Shown here piece after piece: positions 34,734-44,937 of a stretch of 64,000 bases of DNA (positions are counted from its first letter, which is position 1; each line of letters opens with the position of its first letter). Source of the stretch: Paenibacillus sp. FSL R7-0204 (GTDB lineage: Bacteria; Bacillota; Bacilli; Paenibacillales; Paenibacillaceae). The position numbers and the translations under genes were made by a program. Under the pieces are notes generated by a model that saw nothing but the letters and a program-made list of their open reading frames with translations, was not told where the DNA came from and searched no databases. The stretch is taken from assembly GCF_038002225.1 (NCBI RefSeq), contig NZ_JBBOCA010000001.1, positions 1,798,001 through 1,862,000 on the forward strand. The letters run 5' to 3'.

Positions 34734-36125
34734 ATGCATATTGTCGTCGTTGGCCTGAATTACCGTACGGCTCCCGTAGAGGTGAGGGAACAGTTCGCTT
34801 TTGCCGAGAAGGATCTGCCTGCTGCGCTTCATCAGCTGCTGCAGACGAAGAGCGTTCTGGAAGGGGTCGTTGTCGCCACCTGTAACCGGACGGAAATTTA
34901 TGTGGTCGTGGACCGCCTTCATATGTGCGGATATTTCATCCGCAGCTTCATGGAGCAGTGGTTCGGAGTAAGAAGCGATGTATTTACGCAACATATGTAT
35001 ATATATGAAGACGAGCAGGCGATTGCCCATCTGATGCGTGTCACCTGCGGTCTGGATTCCATGGTGATTGGCGAGACGCAGATTCTGGGTCAGGTGCGCA
35101 GCGCCTTCCTGACGGCTCAGGCGGAAGGGGTTACCGGAACCTGGTTCAACCGGCTGTTCAAGCAGGCGGTGACGCTCGGCAAGCGTGCGCATAGTGAGAC
35201 CTCGATTGGCGAGAGTGCGGTGTCGGTCAGCTATGCGGCAGTGGAGCTGGGGAAGCGGATCTTCGGCATGTTCACCGGCAAAAGAGTGCTCATTCTCGGC
35301 GCCGGCAAAATGAGCGAGCTGACGGTGAAGCATCTGTACAGCAGCGGCGCGGCGGAAGTGATTGTCGCCAACCGTACCTTGTCCCGTGCTATCGAGCTGG
35401 CCGAGAAATTCTCGGGTAAGCCCAGCACGATTGAAGAGGCGCTGAAATCTCTGGATGAAGTGGATATTGTGATCAGCTCTACTGGTGCAGACGGCTATGT
35501 GCTGACGGCTGCCCAGGTAGCCGAGGGCATGAAGCGCCGCCCTTCACGGCCGCTGTTCATGATCGACATTGCTGTGCCGCGTGATATTGATCCTGCTGCT
35601 GCCAGTGTGCCGGATGTATTCCTCTATGATATCGATGATTTGGAAGGCATTGTGGAGAGTAATCTGGAGATGCGCCGCAGTGAAGCCGCCAAAATCGAGG
35701 TTATGATTGAAGGAGAGATGGCGGATTTCCAGCAATGGCTGAAGACGCTTGGCGTCAGACCGGTGATCCGTGCGCTGCAGGACAAATCGAATGGAATATA
35801 TGAAGAAACGATGGATAGCCTGTTCAACAAGCTGCCTGAGCTGGATGAGCATCAGCGCAAGGTGATCCGCCGGCTGACCAAGAGCATCGTCAATCAGATG
35901 ATGCATGATCCGATCAATGTGATCAAGGAGATGTCCGGCGGCAAGCAGGGCAATGAAGCGCTGGAGTATTTCACTCAAATCTTCGCCCTGCAGGAGAAGT
36001 TGGATGCAGCTCCGGCAAGTGGAAGTGTTGAACCGCTTCAGCACAGCTCTGCTGAACGGTCCTCCGGCGGAGAGATCCGGGTGCCGGGAGCGGTGCTTAC
36101 CCCAGCCGGTCTGCTGGGCGGGTGA
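34734..36125 (+). CDS. hemA: Glutamyl-tRNA reductase
   Basis: A 463-residue enzyme that reduces glutamyl-tRNA to glutamate-1-semialdehyde, the first step of the C5 tetrapyrrole pathway. The catalytic Cys sits in VVATCNRTEIY, substrate contacts in GLNYRTAPVEVRE and VIGETQILGQVR, and the NADPH-binding Rossmann motif in VLILGAGKMSELT. The C-terminal dimerisation helix includes RKVIRRLTKSIVNQMMHDP. ATG 34734 is the natural start (MHIVVVGLNYRT). It is the first gene of a long hem operon driven by the promoter at 34644. Confidence 0.96.
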   Translation: MHIVVVGLNYRTAPVEVREQFAFAEKDLPAALHQLLQTKSVLEGVVVATCNRTEIYVVVDRLHMCGYFIRSFMEQWFGVRSDVFTQHMYIYEDEQAIAHLMRVTCGLDSMVIGETQILGQVRSAFLTAQAEGVTGTWFNRLFKQAVTLGKRAHSETSIGESAVSVSYAAVELGKRIFGMFTGKRVLILGAGKMSELTVKHLYSSGAAEVIVANRTLSRAIELAEKFSGKPSTIEEALKSLDEVDIVISSTGADGYVLTAAQVAEGMKRRPSRPLFMIDIAVPRDIDPAAASVPDVFLYDIDDLEGIVESNLEMRRSEAAKIEVMIEGEMADFQQWLKTLGVRPVIRALQDKSNGIYEETMDSLFNKLPELDEHQRKVIRRLTKSIVNQMMHDPINVIKEMSGGKQGNEALEYFTQIFALQEKLDAAPASGSVEPLQHSSAERSSGGEIRVPGAVLTPAGLLGG

Positions 36126-36130
36126 GCCAC

Positions 36131-36958
36131 ATGCTACTGCTGAACGGAATATATGATGCCGCTCTGCTGCTATATGCCCTGAGCCTGCTGTTTGTTTTCT
36201 CGGATTGCCTTAGGCGCAATCCGGGCGGAAAGCGGCTGGGCACGGGGCTTCTTGCTGTTGTGGGCCTGCTTCAGCTCACAGGGCTTGCGATCCGTTTCTC
36301 CCAGGAGGGCGGCTTGCCGATTTTCACGCCTTATGATTTCTTGTTCTGGTTCTCCTTCAGCATGGTGGTTACCTCATTCGCCGTGACGTATACGCGCGGC
36401 GGTGAGTTCACCGTCCTGCTGCTCAGCATGGCGGGCTTCAGCGTATTCCTGCTGAACCGGGTATGGCTGACGGCAGAGGATCATACGCTGCAGAGCTGGA
36501 GTGCGGTGCATGGCTGGCTGGCGATGCATGTAATTTTGGCGAATCTGAGCTTTGCCGCACTGACATTGGGGACAGTATTTGCGATAATGTATCTGTTCCT
36601 GCATACGAAGCTGAAGAATAAGAAGTGGGATGACCGCGTCCGCAGGCTGCCCAGCCTGGAAACGATGGACAAATATTCTTACACGGCGATCCTGGCCGGA
36701 GTTCCGCTGCTGCTGGCCTCGCTGATTCTGGCGGGACTGTCGATTGTCGCGGAAGGGCGGACGCCGCTGTTTCAGGATACGAAGGTCCTGACTACGCTTA
36801 CGGGCCTTGGCGTCTACATTGTATATCTTGTGCTGAAGTTCTCCGGCCGCCGAAGCGGTACAGTCATGGCCCGCTGGGCGATTGCCGGGTACGGCTTCAT
36901 TATCCTTAACTTCCTGCTGAATTCCTGGTCGAAGTTCCATGGCTGGGGCGGGGATTGA
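36131..36958 (+). CDS. CcsA/HemX-like cytochrome c assembly protein
   Basis: An integral membrane protein of about 275 residues with about eight helices and the conserved Trp/His-containing segments AVHGWLAMHVILANLSFAAL and LEDMDKYSYTAI-like region (SLETMDKYSYTAILAGVPLL). It corresponds in position to hemX in B. subtilis, a regulator of HemA level related to cytochrome c biogenesis protein CcsA. The start could be GTG 36122, overlapping the hemA stop by 4 nt, or ATG 36131; the latter is used because GGTGAG precedes it. Translation is probably coupled to hemA. Confidence 0.82.
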   Translation: MLLLNGIYDAALLLYALSLLFVFSDCLRRNPGGKRLGTGLLAVVGLLQLTGLAIRFSQEGGLPIFTPYDFLFWFSFSMVVTSFAVTYTRGGEFTVLLLSMAGFSVFLLNRVWLTAEDHTLQSWSAVHGWLAMHVILANLSFAALTLGTVFAIMYLFLHTKLKNKKWDDRVRRLPSLETMDKYSYTAILAGVPLLLASLILAGLSIVAEGRTPLFQDTKVLTTLTGLGVYIVYLVLKFSGRRSGTVMARWAIAGYGFIILNFLLNSWSKFHGWGGD

Positions 36959-36998
36959 AGCGGGCTGGAGATAGGTGTTCCATGGGAGACTGCATGGG

Positions 36999-37059
36999 AT
37001 GGAAGATGGATGAGAGCGAGTAGGAACTGCTGGGGAGAGCTGGAGTGAGCGGGATGAAG
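36999..37059 (+). repeat. Leader duplication copy 1 before precorrin-2 dehydrogenase gene
   Basis: A segment of about 60 bp containing GGAAGATGGATGAGAGCGAG, GGGGAG, TGGAGTGAGCG and an ATG recurs at 37077-37134, 78 bp downstream. Both copies have a ribosome binding site (GGAGTGAG) and an ATG in the same frame. Confidence 0.85.
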
Positions 37060-37076
37060 AGTAGCTTTCCAGTGGA

Positions 37077-37134
37077 ATGGAAGATGGATGAGAGCGAGTT
37101 GGAACTCTGGGGAGCTGGAGTGAGCGTGATGAAA
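37077..37134 (+). repeat. Leader duplication copy 2, carrying the likely true start
   Basis: Second copy of the element at 36999-37059. Its ATG (37129) begins the conserved protein. The ATG of copy 1 (37054) lies in frame 25 codons upstream. Confidence 0.85.
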
Positions 37135-37776
37135 AAGTATCTGCCGATTATGCTGGATGTGGAAGGCCGGAGGGTGGTGATCGTTGGCGGCGGGGCGGTG
37201 GCTGCGCGCAAGGCAGCTCCGCTGCTGGAAGCGGGCGCGGAGCTGGTAGTGATCAGCCCCTCGCTCAGCGGGACGCTGGCTGCGATGGCTGATGAGGGGC
37301 GGCTGCAATGGATCAGCCGCCCCTATGCTCCCGGGGATCTCCAGGGAGCTGTGCTGGTCTATGCCGCGAGTGATGACCGAGCGGTGAATGAGGCGGTTGC
37401 AGGGGAGGCCCGGCTACTGGGGCTGCCCGTTAATGTGGCCAGCCATGCGGAGGCGGGCACATTCATTACGCCCGGCGTGCTCCGCCGCGGGCGCTTGACG
37501 GTTTCGGTCTCGACCTCCGGGGCGGGACCGTCTGCGGCTGCGGAGATTACGCAGCAGATTGCGGGGCTGCTCGGCGAGGAATACGAGCCGTATCTGGATT
37601 TTTTGCATGAGCTGCGGACAGCGATTAAGCAGCTGGAGCCAGCGGCAGAGACCCGGGCGCGGCTCTTGCGGCGGCTGGGGAAGCTGGATGTGTTGAATGA
37701 GCTTAGGCAGGGCACCTTTATACCATGGACGCCCGAGGAGATTGAGGCTTGGGTAGCGCGCAACCGGGTGGAATAG
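37129..37776 (+). CDS. Precorrin-2 dehydrogenase / sirohydrochlorin ferrochelatase
   Basis: A 215-residue Met8/YlnF-like protein, equivalent to the N-terminal part of CysG. It oxidises precorrin-2 to sirohydrochlorin and may insert iron to make siroheme. The NAD-binding motif is VVIVGGGAVAARKAAPLLEAGA, followed by PVNVASHAEAGTFITPGVLR and LTVSVSTSGAGPSAAAEITQ. ATG 37129 starts the conserved MKKYLPIMLDVEGR; an in-frame ATG at 37054 in a duplicated leader could give a 25-residue longer form. Its place between ccsA and hemC links siroheme formation to the heme operon. Confidence 0.88.
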   Translation: MKKYLPIMLDVEGRRVVIVGGGAVAARKAAPLLEAGAELVVISPSLSGTLAAMADEGRLQWISRPYAPGDLQGAVLVYAASDDRAVNEAVAGEARLLGLPVNVASHAEAGTFITPGVLRRGRLTVSVSTSGAGPSAAAEITQQIAGLLGEEYEPYLDFLHELRTAIKQLEPAAETRARLLRRLGKLDVLNELRQGTFIPWTPEEIEAWVARNRVE

Positions 37777-37806
37777 GCGGCGGCAGTGGCTGGGCGGCCG
37801 AGGTGG

Positions 37807-38272
37807 GCAAATGAAGTGTAAAAATGCCCTTGAATTTGTGCGAAGTGGCCCAGTCGAGCAAATTAGGTGTATAAATACACTTGAATTCCGCCAAATCGGC
37901 TCAATCGAGCAAATGAAGAGTATAAATACACCTGAATTCGGCGAAAGCCGCTCAGTCGAGCAAATGAAGAGTATAAATACACTTGAATTCGGCAAAAGCA
38001 GCTCAAACGAGCAAATGAAGTGTATAAATACCCTTGAATTCGGCAAAAGCAGCTCAAACGAGCAAATGAGGTGTATAAATACACCTGAATTCCGCCAAAT
38101 CGGCTCAAATGAGCAAATGAAGTGTATAAATACCCTTGAATTCGGCAAAAGCAGCTCAAACGAGCAAATGAAGTGTATAAATACCCTTGAATTCGGCCGA
38201 AGCAGCTCAAATGAGCAAATGAAGTGTATAAATACCCTTGAATTCGGCCAAAGCGGCTCGAATGAGCAAATC
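37807..38272. repeat. 51-bp tandem repeat array C inside the hem operon
   Basis: Nine units with exact 51-bp spacing: the GTATAAAT motif recurs at 37818 (degenerate), 37869, 37920, 37971, 38022, 38073, 38124, 38175 and 38226. Each unit has a dyad GTGTATAAATACAC (some units end ACCC) followed by TTGAATTCGG and a GAGCAAATGAA segment. Frames on both strands stay open because 51 is divisible by three. It separates the precorrin-2 dehydrogenase gene from hemC. Confidence 0.95.
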
Positions 38273-38333
38273 CAGGGTAGAGTTGTACGGCGGCGGCTGG
38301 AATAAGGGACTGACATGAACAGGGGGAATGGGC

Positions 38334-39278
38334 ATGCGGAAGATTATCGTGGGCAGCAGACAAAGTGCGCTGGCGTTGACGCAGACGGGGCATGTGATTG
38401 CCGATCTGGAGCGGCTTAGCGGAGAGCATGGGTTTGATTTTACTTTTGAGGTGCATAAGATTGTGACCAAGGGTGACCGGATTCTCGATGTGACCCTGTC
38501 CAAAGTGGGCGGCAAAGGTCTGTTCGTCAAGGAAATTGAACAGGCGATGCTGGCGAAGGATATTGATATGGCAGTACATAGCATGAAGGATATGCCTTCC
38601 GAATTGCCGGAAGGCTTGATGAATGGTGCGGTGCCGAAGCGTGAAGATCCGCGCGACGTTCTGATCTCTAACAGCGGAGCAGGACTTGAGGGTCTGCCGC
38701 AAGGCGCGCGCGTAGGCACAAGCAGTCTGCGGCGCTCCAGCCAACTGGCTGCGCTAAGGCCGGATCTGCTCATTGAGCCGGTACGAGGGAATATTGATTC
38801 GCGGCTGAAGAAGCTGGAGAGCGGCGAATATGACGCGATTCTGCTGGCAGCGGCGGGGCTGTCGCGGATGGGCTGGCAGGACCGGATTACGGCATATTTG
38901 CCGCCTGAGGTCTGCCTGCCCGCTGTAGGTCAGGGCGCACTCGGCATTGAGTGCCGTGAGGACGATGAGGAGCTGCGCAAGCTGCTAGCGCTGTATAACG
39001 ATGAGCGCACGGCACTTACTGTGGCGGCGGAGCGGACCTTCTTGGGCGCCCTGAACGGCGGCTGTCAGGTGCCGATTGGCGCTTACGCGACCCTTGAGCC
39101 GGAAGGCGAAGCTGCAGGTCCGTCCATAACGTTAACCGGAATGGTCGGAACACCGGACGGTACAGTCATTCTGAAGGAGACCTGCACCGGCAATGATCCG
39201 GTGGAGCTGGGTACGGAGGTCGCTCGTAAGCTGGTGGCTCGAGGTGCGGAGAAGATTTTGGCGGATGTAAGGGAATAA
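38334..39278 (+). CDS. hemC: Hydroxymethylbilane synthase (porphobilinogen deaminase)
   Basis: A 314-residue cytoplasmic enzyme joining four porphobilinogens into hydroxymethylbilane. It carries [30 protein letters not shown], the Arg-rich binding region [11 protein letters not shown] and the dipyrromethane-cofactor Cys in [16 protein letters not shown] 38334 is used because AGGGGGA ends directly before the ATG at 38328, which is too close. Tandem array C lies immediately upstream, so expression depends on read-through of the repeats or a promoter inside them. Confidence 0.95.
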   Translation: MRKIIVGSRQSALALTQTGHVIADLERLSGEHGFDFTFEVHKIVTKGDRILDVTLSKVGGKGLFVKEIEQAMLAKDIDMAVHSMKDMPSELPEGLMNGAVPKREDPRDVLISNSGAGLEGLPQGARVGTSSLRRSSQLAALRPDLLIEPVRGNIDSRLKKLESGEYDAILLAAAGLSRMGWQDRITAYLPPEVCLPAVGQGALGIECREDDEELRKLLALYNDERTALTVAAERTFLGALNGGCQVPIGAYATLEPEGEAAGPSITLTGMVGTPDGTVILKETCTGNDPVELGTEVARKLVARGAEKILADVRE

Positions 39279-39321
39279 GGGTAAGGTATCGCATGTGTAT
39301 AGGGATAAGGGGATGACGGAG

Positions 39322-40869
39322 ATGGCGGGGAAGGTATATCTGGTAGGTGCAGGTCCGGGGGATGCGAAGCTGATTACGGTCAAGGGGCTGGAGTGTATCC
39401 GTAAGGCTGATGTGCTGGTCTATGACAGGCTGGCCAGTCCAAGGCTGCTGAAATGGATGAAGCCCGGCGGTGAGAAAATATACGTAGGCAAGCTCTCGGA
39501 CCGCCATACGATGAAGCAGGAGGATATTAATCAGCTGCTGGTGGATCTCGCTCTAGAGGGGAAAACGGTGGTGCGTCTGAAGGGCGGGGACCCCGTGATT
39601 TTTGGCCGGGTGGGTGAAGAAGCGGAGCTGCTGCGCAGGAATGGCATCTACTATGAGATTGTGCCGGGCATTACCTCGGCCATCAGCGTCCCGGCGTATG
39701 CCGGGATTCCGGTGACCCACCGGGAGGCATCGTCTTCCCTGTCGATTATTACCGGCCATGAGAGTCCGGATAAGCTGGATCATTCCATTCAATGGGATAA
39801 AGTAACAAATGCGACAGGCACGCTGGTGTTCCTGATGGGTGTCGCCAAAATCGGTTACATCAGCGCCCAGCTTATGAAGCACGGCCGTCCGCCGGAGACC
39901 CCGGTGGCGCTGGTGCGCTGGGGGACCCGTGCAGATCAGGAGACGCTGACCGGCACGTTGGCCGATATTGAGGCGAAGGTTACAGCGGCGGATTTTCAAC
40001 CGCCGGCGGTTATTGTGGTCGGTGACGTTGTGCTCCAGCGGGAGCACCTGATGTGGGTGGAGGCGCTGCCGCTGTTCGGCAAGCGCATTGTAGTGACGCG
40101 GGCGCGTGCGCAGGCAAGTGAGCTGGTGGACCGGATCGAGGAGCTGGGCGGCGAGCCGTATGAGTTCCCGGTCATTGAGACGGTGATGCAGCGCGATGCG
40201 GACAAGCAGGCGGATATCGCTGCGGCACTTGGCGGGCTTGCGGCTTACGACTGGGTGTTCTTCACCAGTCCGAACGGCGTAGACTTCTTCATGCGGCATC
40301 TGACGCAGCAGAAGCTGGATATCCGCAGCCTGCACGGGGCGCGTCTGTGCGCAGTGGGACCGGGTACGGCTGCGGCGCTCGCAGAGCGCGGGCTGATCGC
40401 CGAGGAGCTGCCCGTACGCTTTCAGGCGGAAGGGCTGATCGAAACCTTCGGCCCCGAGCTTAAGTCCGGGCAGAAGGTGCTGCTTCCGCGCGGCGACCTG
40501 GCGCGTGAGTGGCTGCCTGGTAAGCTGAGGGAGCTGGGGCTGGAAGTGACAGAAGTGGATACGTATGAGACGATTATCACCGGCGAGGATGATATTGAAC
40601 TGGTGAAGCTGCTGGAGGAGAAACGCATTCATGCGGTGACCTTCACCAGCTCGTCTACGGTGCGCAACTTCCTCGGCATCCTGAGGCGGATGGGCCTGGA
40701 AGATCCGCTGGCGCTGCTGAAGGGCGTCAAGATTGCCTGCATCGGACCGGTTACCGAGCAGACCGCAGTCGAAGCAGGACTCACTCCGGGACTGCTGCCG
40801 GAAGAAGCCACCATCGAAGGGCTGGTGGAGGAGCTGTGCCGCTGGAATGAATCGACAAGGCTGAGATAG
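39322..40869 (+). CDS. Fused uroporphyrinogen-III methyltransferase / uroporphyrinogen-III synthase
   Basis: A 515-residue bifunctional protein. The N-terminal 250 residues are a CobA-type [63 protein letters not shown]. The C-terminal 255 residues are Hem[48 protein letters not shown]. The protein closes hydroxymethylbilane to uroporphyrinogen III and methylates it to precorrin-2, so it feeds both heme and siroheme. ATG 39322 (MAGKVYLVG) is preferred over GTG 39295 and ATG 39313 because AAGGGG stands 9 nt upstream. cobA-hemD fusions are known in several Bacillota. Confidence 0.93.
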   Translation: MAGKVYLVGAGPGDAKLITVKGLECIRKADVLVYDRLASPRLLKWMKPGGEKIYVGKLSDRHTMKQEDINQLLVDLALEGKTVVRLKGGDPVIFGRVGEEAELLRRNGIYYEIVPGITSAISVPAYAGIPVTHREASSSLSIITGHESPDKLDHSIQWDKVTNATGTLVFLMGVAKIGYISAQLMKHGRPPETPVALVRWGTRADQETLTGTLADIEAKVTAADFQPPAVIVVGDVVLQREHLMWVEALPLFGKRIVVTRARAQASELVDRIEELGGEPYEFPVIETVMQRDADKQADIAAALGGLAAYDWVFFTSPNGVDFFMRHLTQQKLDIRSLHGARLCAVGPGTAAALAERGLIAEELPVRFQAEGLIETFGPELKSGQKVLLPRGDLAREWLPGKLRELGLEVTEVDTYETIITGEDDIELVKLLEEKRIHAVTFTSSSTVRNFLGILRRMGLEDPLALLKGVKIACIGPVTEQTAVEAGLTPGLLPEEATIEGLVEELCRWNESTRLR

Positions 40870-41009
40870 CCTGTTCCTCCAGATCTGTGAGCTTGCCTTT
40901 GAGCATTGCAATCGGGTCTAGCCTACTAGTAGTGATAACGTCAACATCCCAATACTGCTTAACACGAATAGATGTGTATATATACTTACTGAACAGGAGG
41001 ATACAACAA

Positions 41010-42008
41010 ATGAGCTTTCCAATAACCAGACACCGCCGTTTGCGCGGGTCGGCCGGTATTCGCGGCATGGTGCGCGAGACGGTACTCCATGTGTTGGATT
41101 TCATCCAGCCGATTTTTGTAACCTATGGAACGGGTGTGAAGAATGAGATCAGCTCCATGCCCGGCGTCTATCATTTCTCGCTGGATACGCTGAAGGCGGA
41201 GGTGGATGAGATTGCCTCCCTGGGCATTCCGGCGGTTCTGCTGTTCGGTATTCCCGAGACGAAGGATGCGGTTGGCTCGTCCGGCTTCGCAGACGATGGC
41301 ATTGTGCAGGAAGCCACGCGTCTGATCAAAAAATGGTATCCCGACCTGCTGGTCGTCGCCGATACCTGTCTGTGTGAATTCACCGACCACGGCCACTGCG
41401 GCATGGTGCATACCCATACGGTAGACGGTGTGGTGCACGGGGATGTAATCAACGATGCTTCGCTTGAGCTGCTGACCCGCACGGCGGTCTCGCAGGCCCG
41501 GGCAGGGGCAGATATTATCGCGCCGTCGAACATGATGGACGGATTCGTGCAGGCGATCCGTGCCGGACTCGATGCAAATGGCTTCGAGCAGGTGCCGATC
41601 ATGTCCTATTCGGTAAAATACGCTTCCGCCTTCTACGGCCCGTTCCGCGAAGCGGCGGATTCCGCTCCCCAGTTCGGCAACCGCAAGACGTATCAGATGG
41701 ACCCGGCCAACCTGCGGGAAGCCATCCGCGAAGCGGATTCCGATGTGCTGGAAGGCGCGGACATGCTGATGGTGAAGCCTGCACTGGCTTATCTGGATGT
41801 AATCCGTACGATCCGTGACCAGTTCGATCTGCCGCTTGTAGCCTACAATGTCAGCGGTGAGTATTCGATGGTCAAGGCGGCTGCGCAGCAGGGCTGGATC
41901 GATGAGCAGGCGGTTGTGCTGGAGATGCTGACCGGTATGAAGCGCGCCGGAGCAGATATTATCATTACCTATTTCGCCAAGGACGCAGCCCGCTGGCTGC
42001 GCGGCTAG
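41010..42008 (+). CDS. hemB: Delta-aminolevulinic acid dehydratase (porphobilinogen synthase)
   Basis: A 332-residue enzyme that condenses two 5-aminolevulinates. The zinc-binding cysteines are seen in [14 protein letters not shown], and the two active-site lysines in [16 protein letters not shown] and [17 protein letters not shown] 41010 follows AGGAGG by 9 nt; the frame extends upstream to 40887 but is not conserved-looking. A 140-nt gap separates it from the cobA-hemD fusion and could hold an extra promoter. hemL follows 18 nt downstream. Confidence 0.96.
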   Translation: MSFPITRHRRLRGSAGIRGMVRETVLHVLDFIQPIFVTYGTGVKNEISSMPGVYHFSLDTLKAEVDEIASLGIPAVLLFGIPETKDAVGSSGFADDGIVQEATRLIKKWYPDLLVVADTCLCEFTDHGHCGMVHTHTVDGVVHGDVINDASLELLTRTAVSQARAGADIIAPSNMMDGFVQAIRAGLDANGFEQVPIMSYSVKYASAFYGPFREAADSAPQFGNRKTYQMDPANLREAIREADSDVLEGADMLMVKPALAYLDVIRTIRDQFDLPLVAYNVSGEYSMVKAAAQQGWIDEQAVVLEMLTGMKRAGADIIITYFAKDAARWLRG

Positions 42009-42026
42009 GATCAGGAGGGAACAAGC

Positions 42027-43328
42027 ATGGGCAATATGCCGTTGAACCGCCGGGAAGAGGCTTCCCGCACCGCTTTTGAAGAGGCAAAACAATATATTCC
42101 CGGCGGGGTGAACAGCCCGGTCCGGGCATTCAAATCCGTAGGATTGACCCCGGTGTATGTCGAGAGGGGCGAAGGCTCGCGGATCTACGATATTGACGGA
42201 AACAGCTTCATTGACTACGTCTGCTCGTGGGGACCGCTAATTATGGGACATGCCCATCCTGAGGTGGTGAAGGCGCTGCAGGAGACTGCGGCCAGAGGGA
42301 CAAGCTTCGGCGCGCCGACCCTGCTAGAGACCGCAATGGCCAAAACCGTGGTAGAACGCGTAGCTTCGGTCGACATTGTCCGCATGGTGAACTCGGGAAC
42401 GGAAGCGACGATGAGTGCGATCAGACTGGCCCGCGGCTACACCGGACGCAGCAAAATCCTCAAATTCGAAGGCTCCTATCACGGCCATGCCGACAGCCTG
42501 CTGATCAAGGCCGGTTCCGGGGTGGCCACCCTGGGGCTGCCGGATAGTCCGGGCGTCCCGGAAGGTGTGGCGGTGAATACGATCACGGTACCTTATAATG
42601 ACCTGAACGGGGTCAAAACCGCTTTTGAACGTTACGGCAACGAGATTGCCGCTGTCATTGTTGAGCCGATCGCCGGAAATATGGGCGTGGTGCCTCCGCT
42701 TCCGGGCTTCCTGGAGGGTCTCCGCAAGGTGACAACAGGGTACGGGGCGTTGCTGATTTTTGACGAAGTGATGACCGGCTTCCGTGTGGACCGGGGATGT
42801 GCGCAGGGGCTGTTCGGGATGGACCCGGATCTGACCTGCTTCGGCAAGGTGATCGGCGGCGGGCTTCCTGTAGGGGCTTATGGCGGCAAAAGAGAGATCA
42901 TGGAGCAGATCGCCCCGTCCGGCCCGATCTATCAGGCAGGCACACTCAGCGGGAATCCGCTGGCGATGGCGGCGGGCTACAGCACGCTTGCGCTGCTGAC
43001 CCCTGAGGTCTACACCCGTCTGGAGTCGCTTGGCGCAAGACTGGAAGCCGGACTTAAGCGCAATGCGCAGGAGACCGGGGTTCCGCTGACGATTAACCGC
43101 GTGGGCTCGATGGTATGTCCGTTCTTCACGGAGGAGCCGGTCATTAACTTCGAGACGGCCAAGACCAGTAACCTGGAGCTGTTCAAGCGTTATTTCGGCA
43201 AAATGCTGGATCAGGGCATCAGCGTTCCGCCGTCCCAGTTCGAAGGAATGTTCGTATCCGCTGCACACAGCGAACAGGATATTGACGATACGATTACCGG
43301 CCATTACCAGGCCCTGAAATCGCTATGA
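42027..43328 (+). CDS. hemL: Glutamate-1-semialdehyde 2,1-aminomutase
   Basis: A 433-residue PLP enzyme converting glutamate-1-semialdehyde to 5-aminolevulinate. It has [17 protein letters not shown] near the start, [31 protein letters not shown] and the PLP lysine in [19 protein letters not shown] 42027 follows AGGAGGGA. Its stop overlaps the start of the pseudouridine synthase gene by 4 nt (ATGA), so translation is probably coupled. Confidence 0.96.
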   Translation: MGNMPLNRREEASRTAFEEAKQYIPGGVNSPVRAFKSVGLTPVYVERGEGSRIYDIDGNSFIDYVCSWGPLIMGHAHPEVVKALQETAARGTSFGAPTLLETAMAKTVVERVASVDIVRMVNSGTEATMSAIRLARGYTGRSKILKFEGSYHGHADSLLIKAGSGVATLGLPDSPGVPEGVAVNTITVPYNDLNGVKTAFERYGNEIAAVIVEPIAGNMGVVPPLPGFLEGLRKVTTGYGALLIFDEVMTGFRVDRGCAQGLFGMDPDLTCFGKVIGGGLPVGAYGGKREIMEQIAPSGPIYQAGTLSGNPLAMAAGYSTLALLTPEVYTRLESLGARLEAGLKRNAQETGVPLTINRVGSMVCPFFTEEPVINFETAKTSNLELFKRYFGKMLDQGISVPPSQFEGMFVSAAHSEQDIDDTITGHYQALKSL

Positions 43329-44506
43329 CGGCTGGACCGGAAGAGTTGTCCGGCAAGCATGGCAGCGGCGTGGGCCAAGATGGAAGTGATACCGCCAGCG
43401 CCCCCTTCGCCGGTGGAGGCAAGTGGACGCGGCGCGGCGAATGGCTGGAAGCCATGCCGGGCCGGGTCATTACGTCGGCTGCCGACAGACCGGCAGCCAT
43501 CGATGCCTGGCTGCTGGGCGTAGCCGGCATGCCGGAGAAGCTGCACGCCCGGCTGCGCCGCGAGGACGGCATCCAGTGGAGAGGAGACCGGCTGCGGCTG
43601 GCCCTGTTCCCCCACCGGGAAGCGGGAATTGAGCCGGTGTGGCAGGAAGCTGCGGCTGAGGTACTGTTCGAGGACGACTTTTGCCTCGTGGTCCACAAGC
43701 CTGCGGGTATGGCAGTTCATCCGGACGGCAGCAGCACCGAGGTGACGCTGGATCATATCGTCGCTGCGCATTATGCGGCTTCCGGCGGAGGGATTGCCGT
43801 CCGCCATATCCACCGGCTGGACAAGGATACTACCGGACCCGTGCTGTATGCGAAGAACGAATACGCCCAGCTTGTGCTGGATGAAGATATGCGTGAGAAG
43901 AATGTATCCCGCCTGTATGCCGCGATTGTTGAAGGTACAGTGCCGCCTGAGCTTACAGTGATTGATGCCCCCATCGGCCGTGACCGCCATCATGCGGCGC
44001 GCAGACGGGTATCCCCTGCAGGGCAGGCGGCGGTAACGCGGATTGTGGGGCGCGAAGCCCTGCCCGGCGGAACCGTAGTGAAGCTGCAGCTGGAGACGGG
44101 CCGGACGCACCAGATCCGTGTCCACCTCAGCCATGCGGGTCATCCGCTGTTCGGAGATGACCTCTACGGCGGATCGGGCTGGCATACCGCAGGTATTCCT
44201 TCTTTATATGATGAGAAGCCGCCGCGCACGAAGCCTGGTCAAGTGAAGTCTGCCATTACGGCCTGGTTTGAAGAGCAGGAGAAGGCAGGCCTTACCCCTG
44301 GCCTGCAAGTCTCCGGCAAGCAGCCGGCTCCACCCTCCAAGCTGGGAGTCAAGGCGAAGCCGGAGAGCGCAGACCGCCAGGCACTGCATGGCGAGAAACT
44401 GATTTTCGCCCACCCCTGGACCCGCAACAAGATCGGAGTAGCCGATCCCTGGCCGGAGGATCTGCGCCGCCTGCGCGGACAAATCGGCGGCACAGATCAG
44501 GAGTAG
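43325..44506 (+). CDS. RluA family pseudouridine synthase with insertion
   Basis: A 393-residue rRNA/tRNA modifying enzyme. The catalytic Asp is in [16 protein letters not shown], and [20 protein letters not shown] follows. It lacks an obvious S4 domain. Between DDLYGG and the family's final segment ([16 protein letters not shown]) lies an insertion of about 70 residues rich in Pro, Lys and Gln, which makes the protein longer than the roughly 300-aa norm. It overlaps hemL by 4 nt and is the last gene of the hem operon; a terminator follows. The modified RNA position is unknown. Confidence 0.88.
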   Translation: MTAGPEELSGKHGSGVGQDGSDTASAPFAGGGKWTRRGEWLEAMPGRVITSAADRPAAIDAWLLGVAGMPEKLHARLRREDGIQWRGDRLRLALFPHREAGIEPVWQEAAAEVLFEDDFCLVVHKPAGMAVHPDGSSTEVTLDHIVAAHYAASGGGIAVRHIHRLDKDTTGPVLYAKNEYAQLVLDEDMREKNVSRLYAAIVEGTVPPELTVIDAPIGRDRHHAARRRVSPAGQAAVTRIVGREALPGGTVVKLQLETGRTHQIRVHLSHAGHPLFGDDLYGGSGWHTAGIPSLYDEKPPRTKPGQVKSAITAWFEEQEKAGLTPGLQVSGKQPAPPSKLGVKAKPESADRQALHGEKLIFAHPWTRNKIGVADPWPEDLRRLRGQIGGTDQE

Positions 44507-44573
44507 GTTTTTACAATTGTGTCTGTAGTCTGTGAAATTAAGGTAAGTCAATAAGTCAATATAAGCCATGCCC

Positions 44574-44630
44574 AGCCGGGCCGCATTTCTCTGAACTCTG
44601 GAGGATCGCGGCTTGGCTATTTTGTTGTTG
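44574..44630 (+). terminator. Probable terminator of the hem operon
   Basis: An 11-bp stem AGCCGGGCCGC/GCGGCTTGGCT (two G-T pairs) with a 23-nt loop, followed by ATTTTGTTGTTG. Confidence 0.6.
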
Positions 44631-44668
44631 CTTCAGTGCGACCTCCCCCAGCCGAAACATCGAACAAT

Positions 44669-44790
44669 AAGTGGATTTATGTTATCTAATTTACGCACCA
44701 TTACTCTCCAGGGAACGTTAAGTGGATTTAGGGCATCTAATTTTCTCAATATGTCCTATATGTTTATTTTCAGCTTATATAAGTGTTGGT
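44669..44790. repeat. 51-bp repeat element D (two units)
   Basis: AAGTGGATTTA...ATCTAATTT begins at 44669 and again at 44720, 51 bp apart, with a degenerate AAGTG third start at 44781. It has the same period as arrays A and C but a different, AT-rich sequence. An 86-codon frame across this region (44613-44873) has no convincing start and is not called as a gene. Confidence 0.65.
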
Positions 44791-44937
44791 TTTCCAACTG
44801 TTTCCGGATATTTTTAGATTTACTGGTGAACAGTTACCCTTTTTCCACTTACTACATTGTAGCCACCAGTTAGCCCGCGTGTCCTCTGATACATCTCCGC
44901 GCTCAAGCCCGTCTTACTAATATGAGGAGATGATGAG

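Noticed and set aside
37811..38305. A 164-aa open frame made of 17-residue repeats, with open frames also on the other strand
   Set aside because: The 51-bp DNA repeat is divisible by three, so any frame without a stop in one unit stays open. There is no ribosome binding site, and both strands are open alike.
44613..44873. An 86-codon hydrophobic-looking frame
   Set aside because: It covers the terminator and the repeat element D, and it lacks a ribosome binding site.
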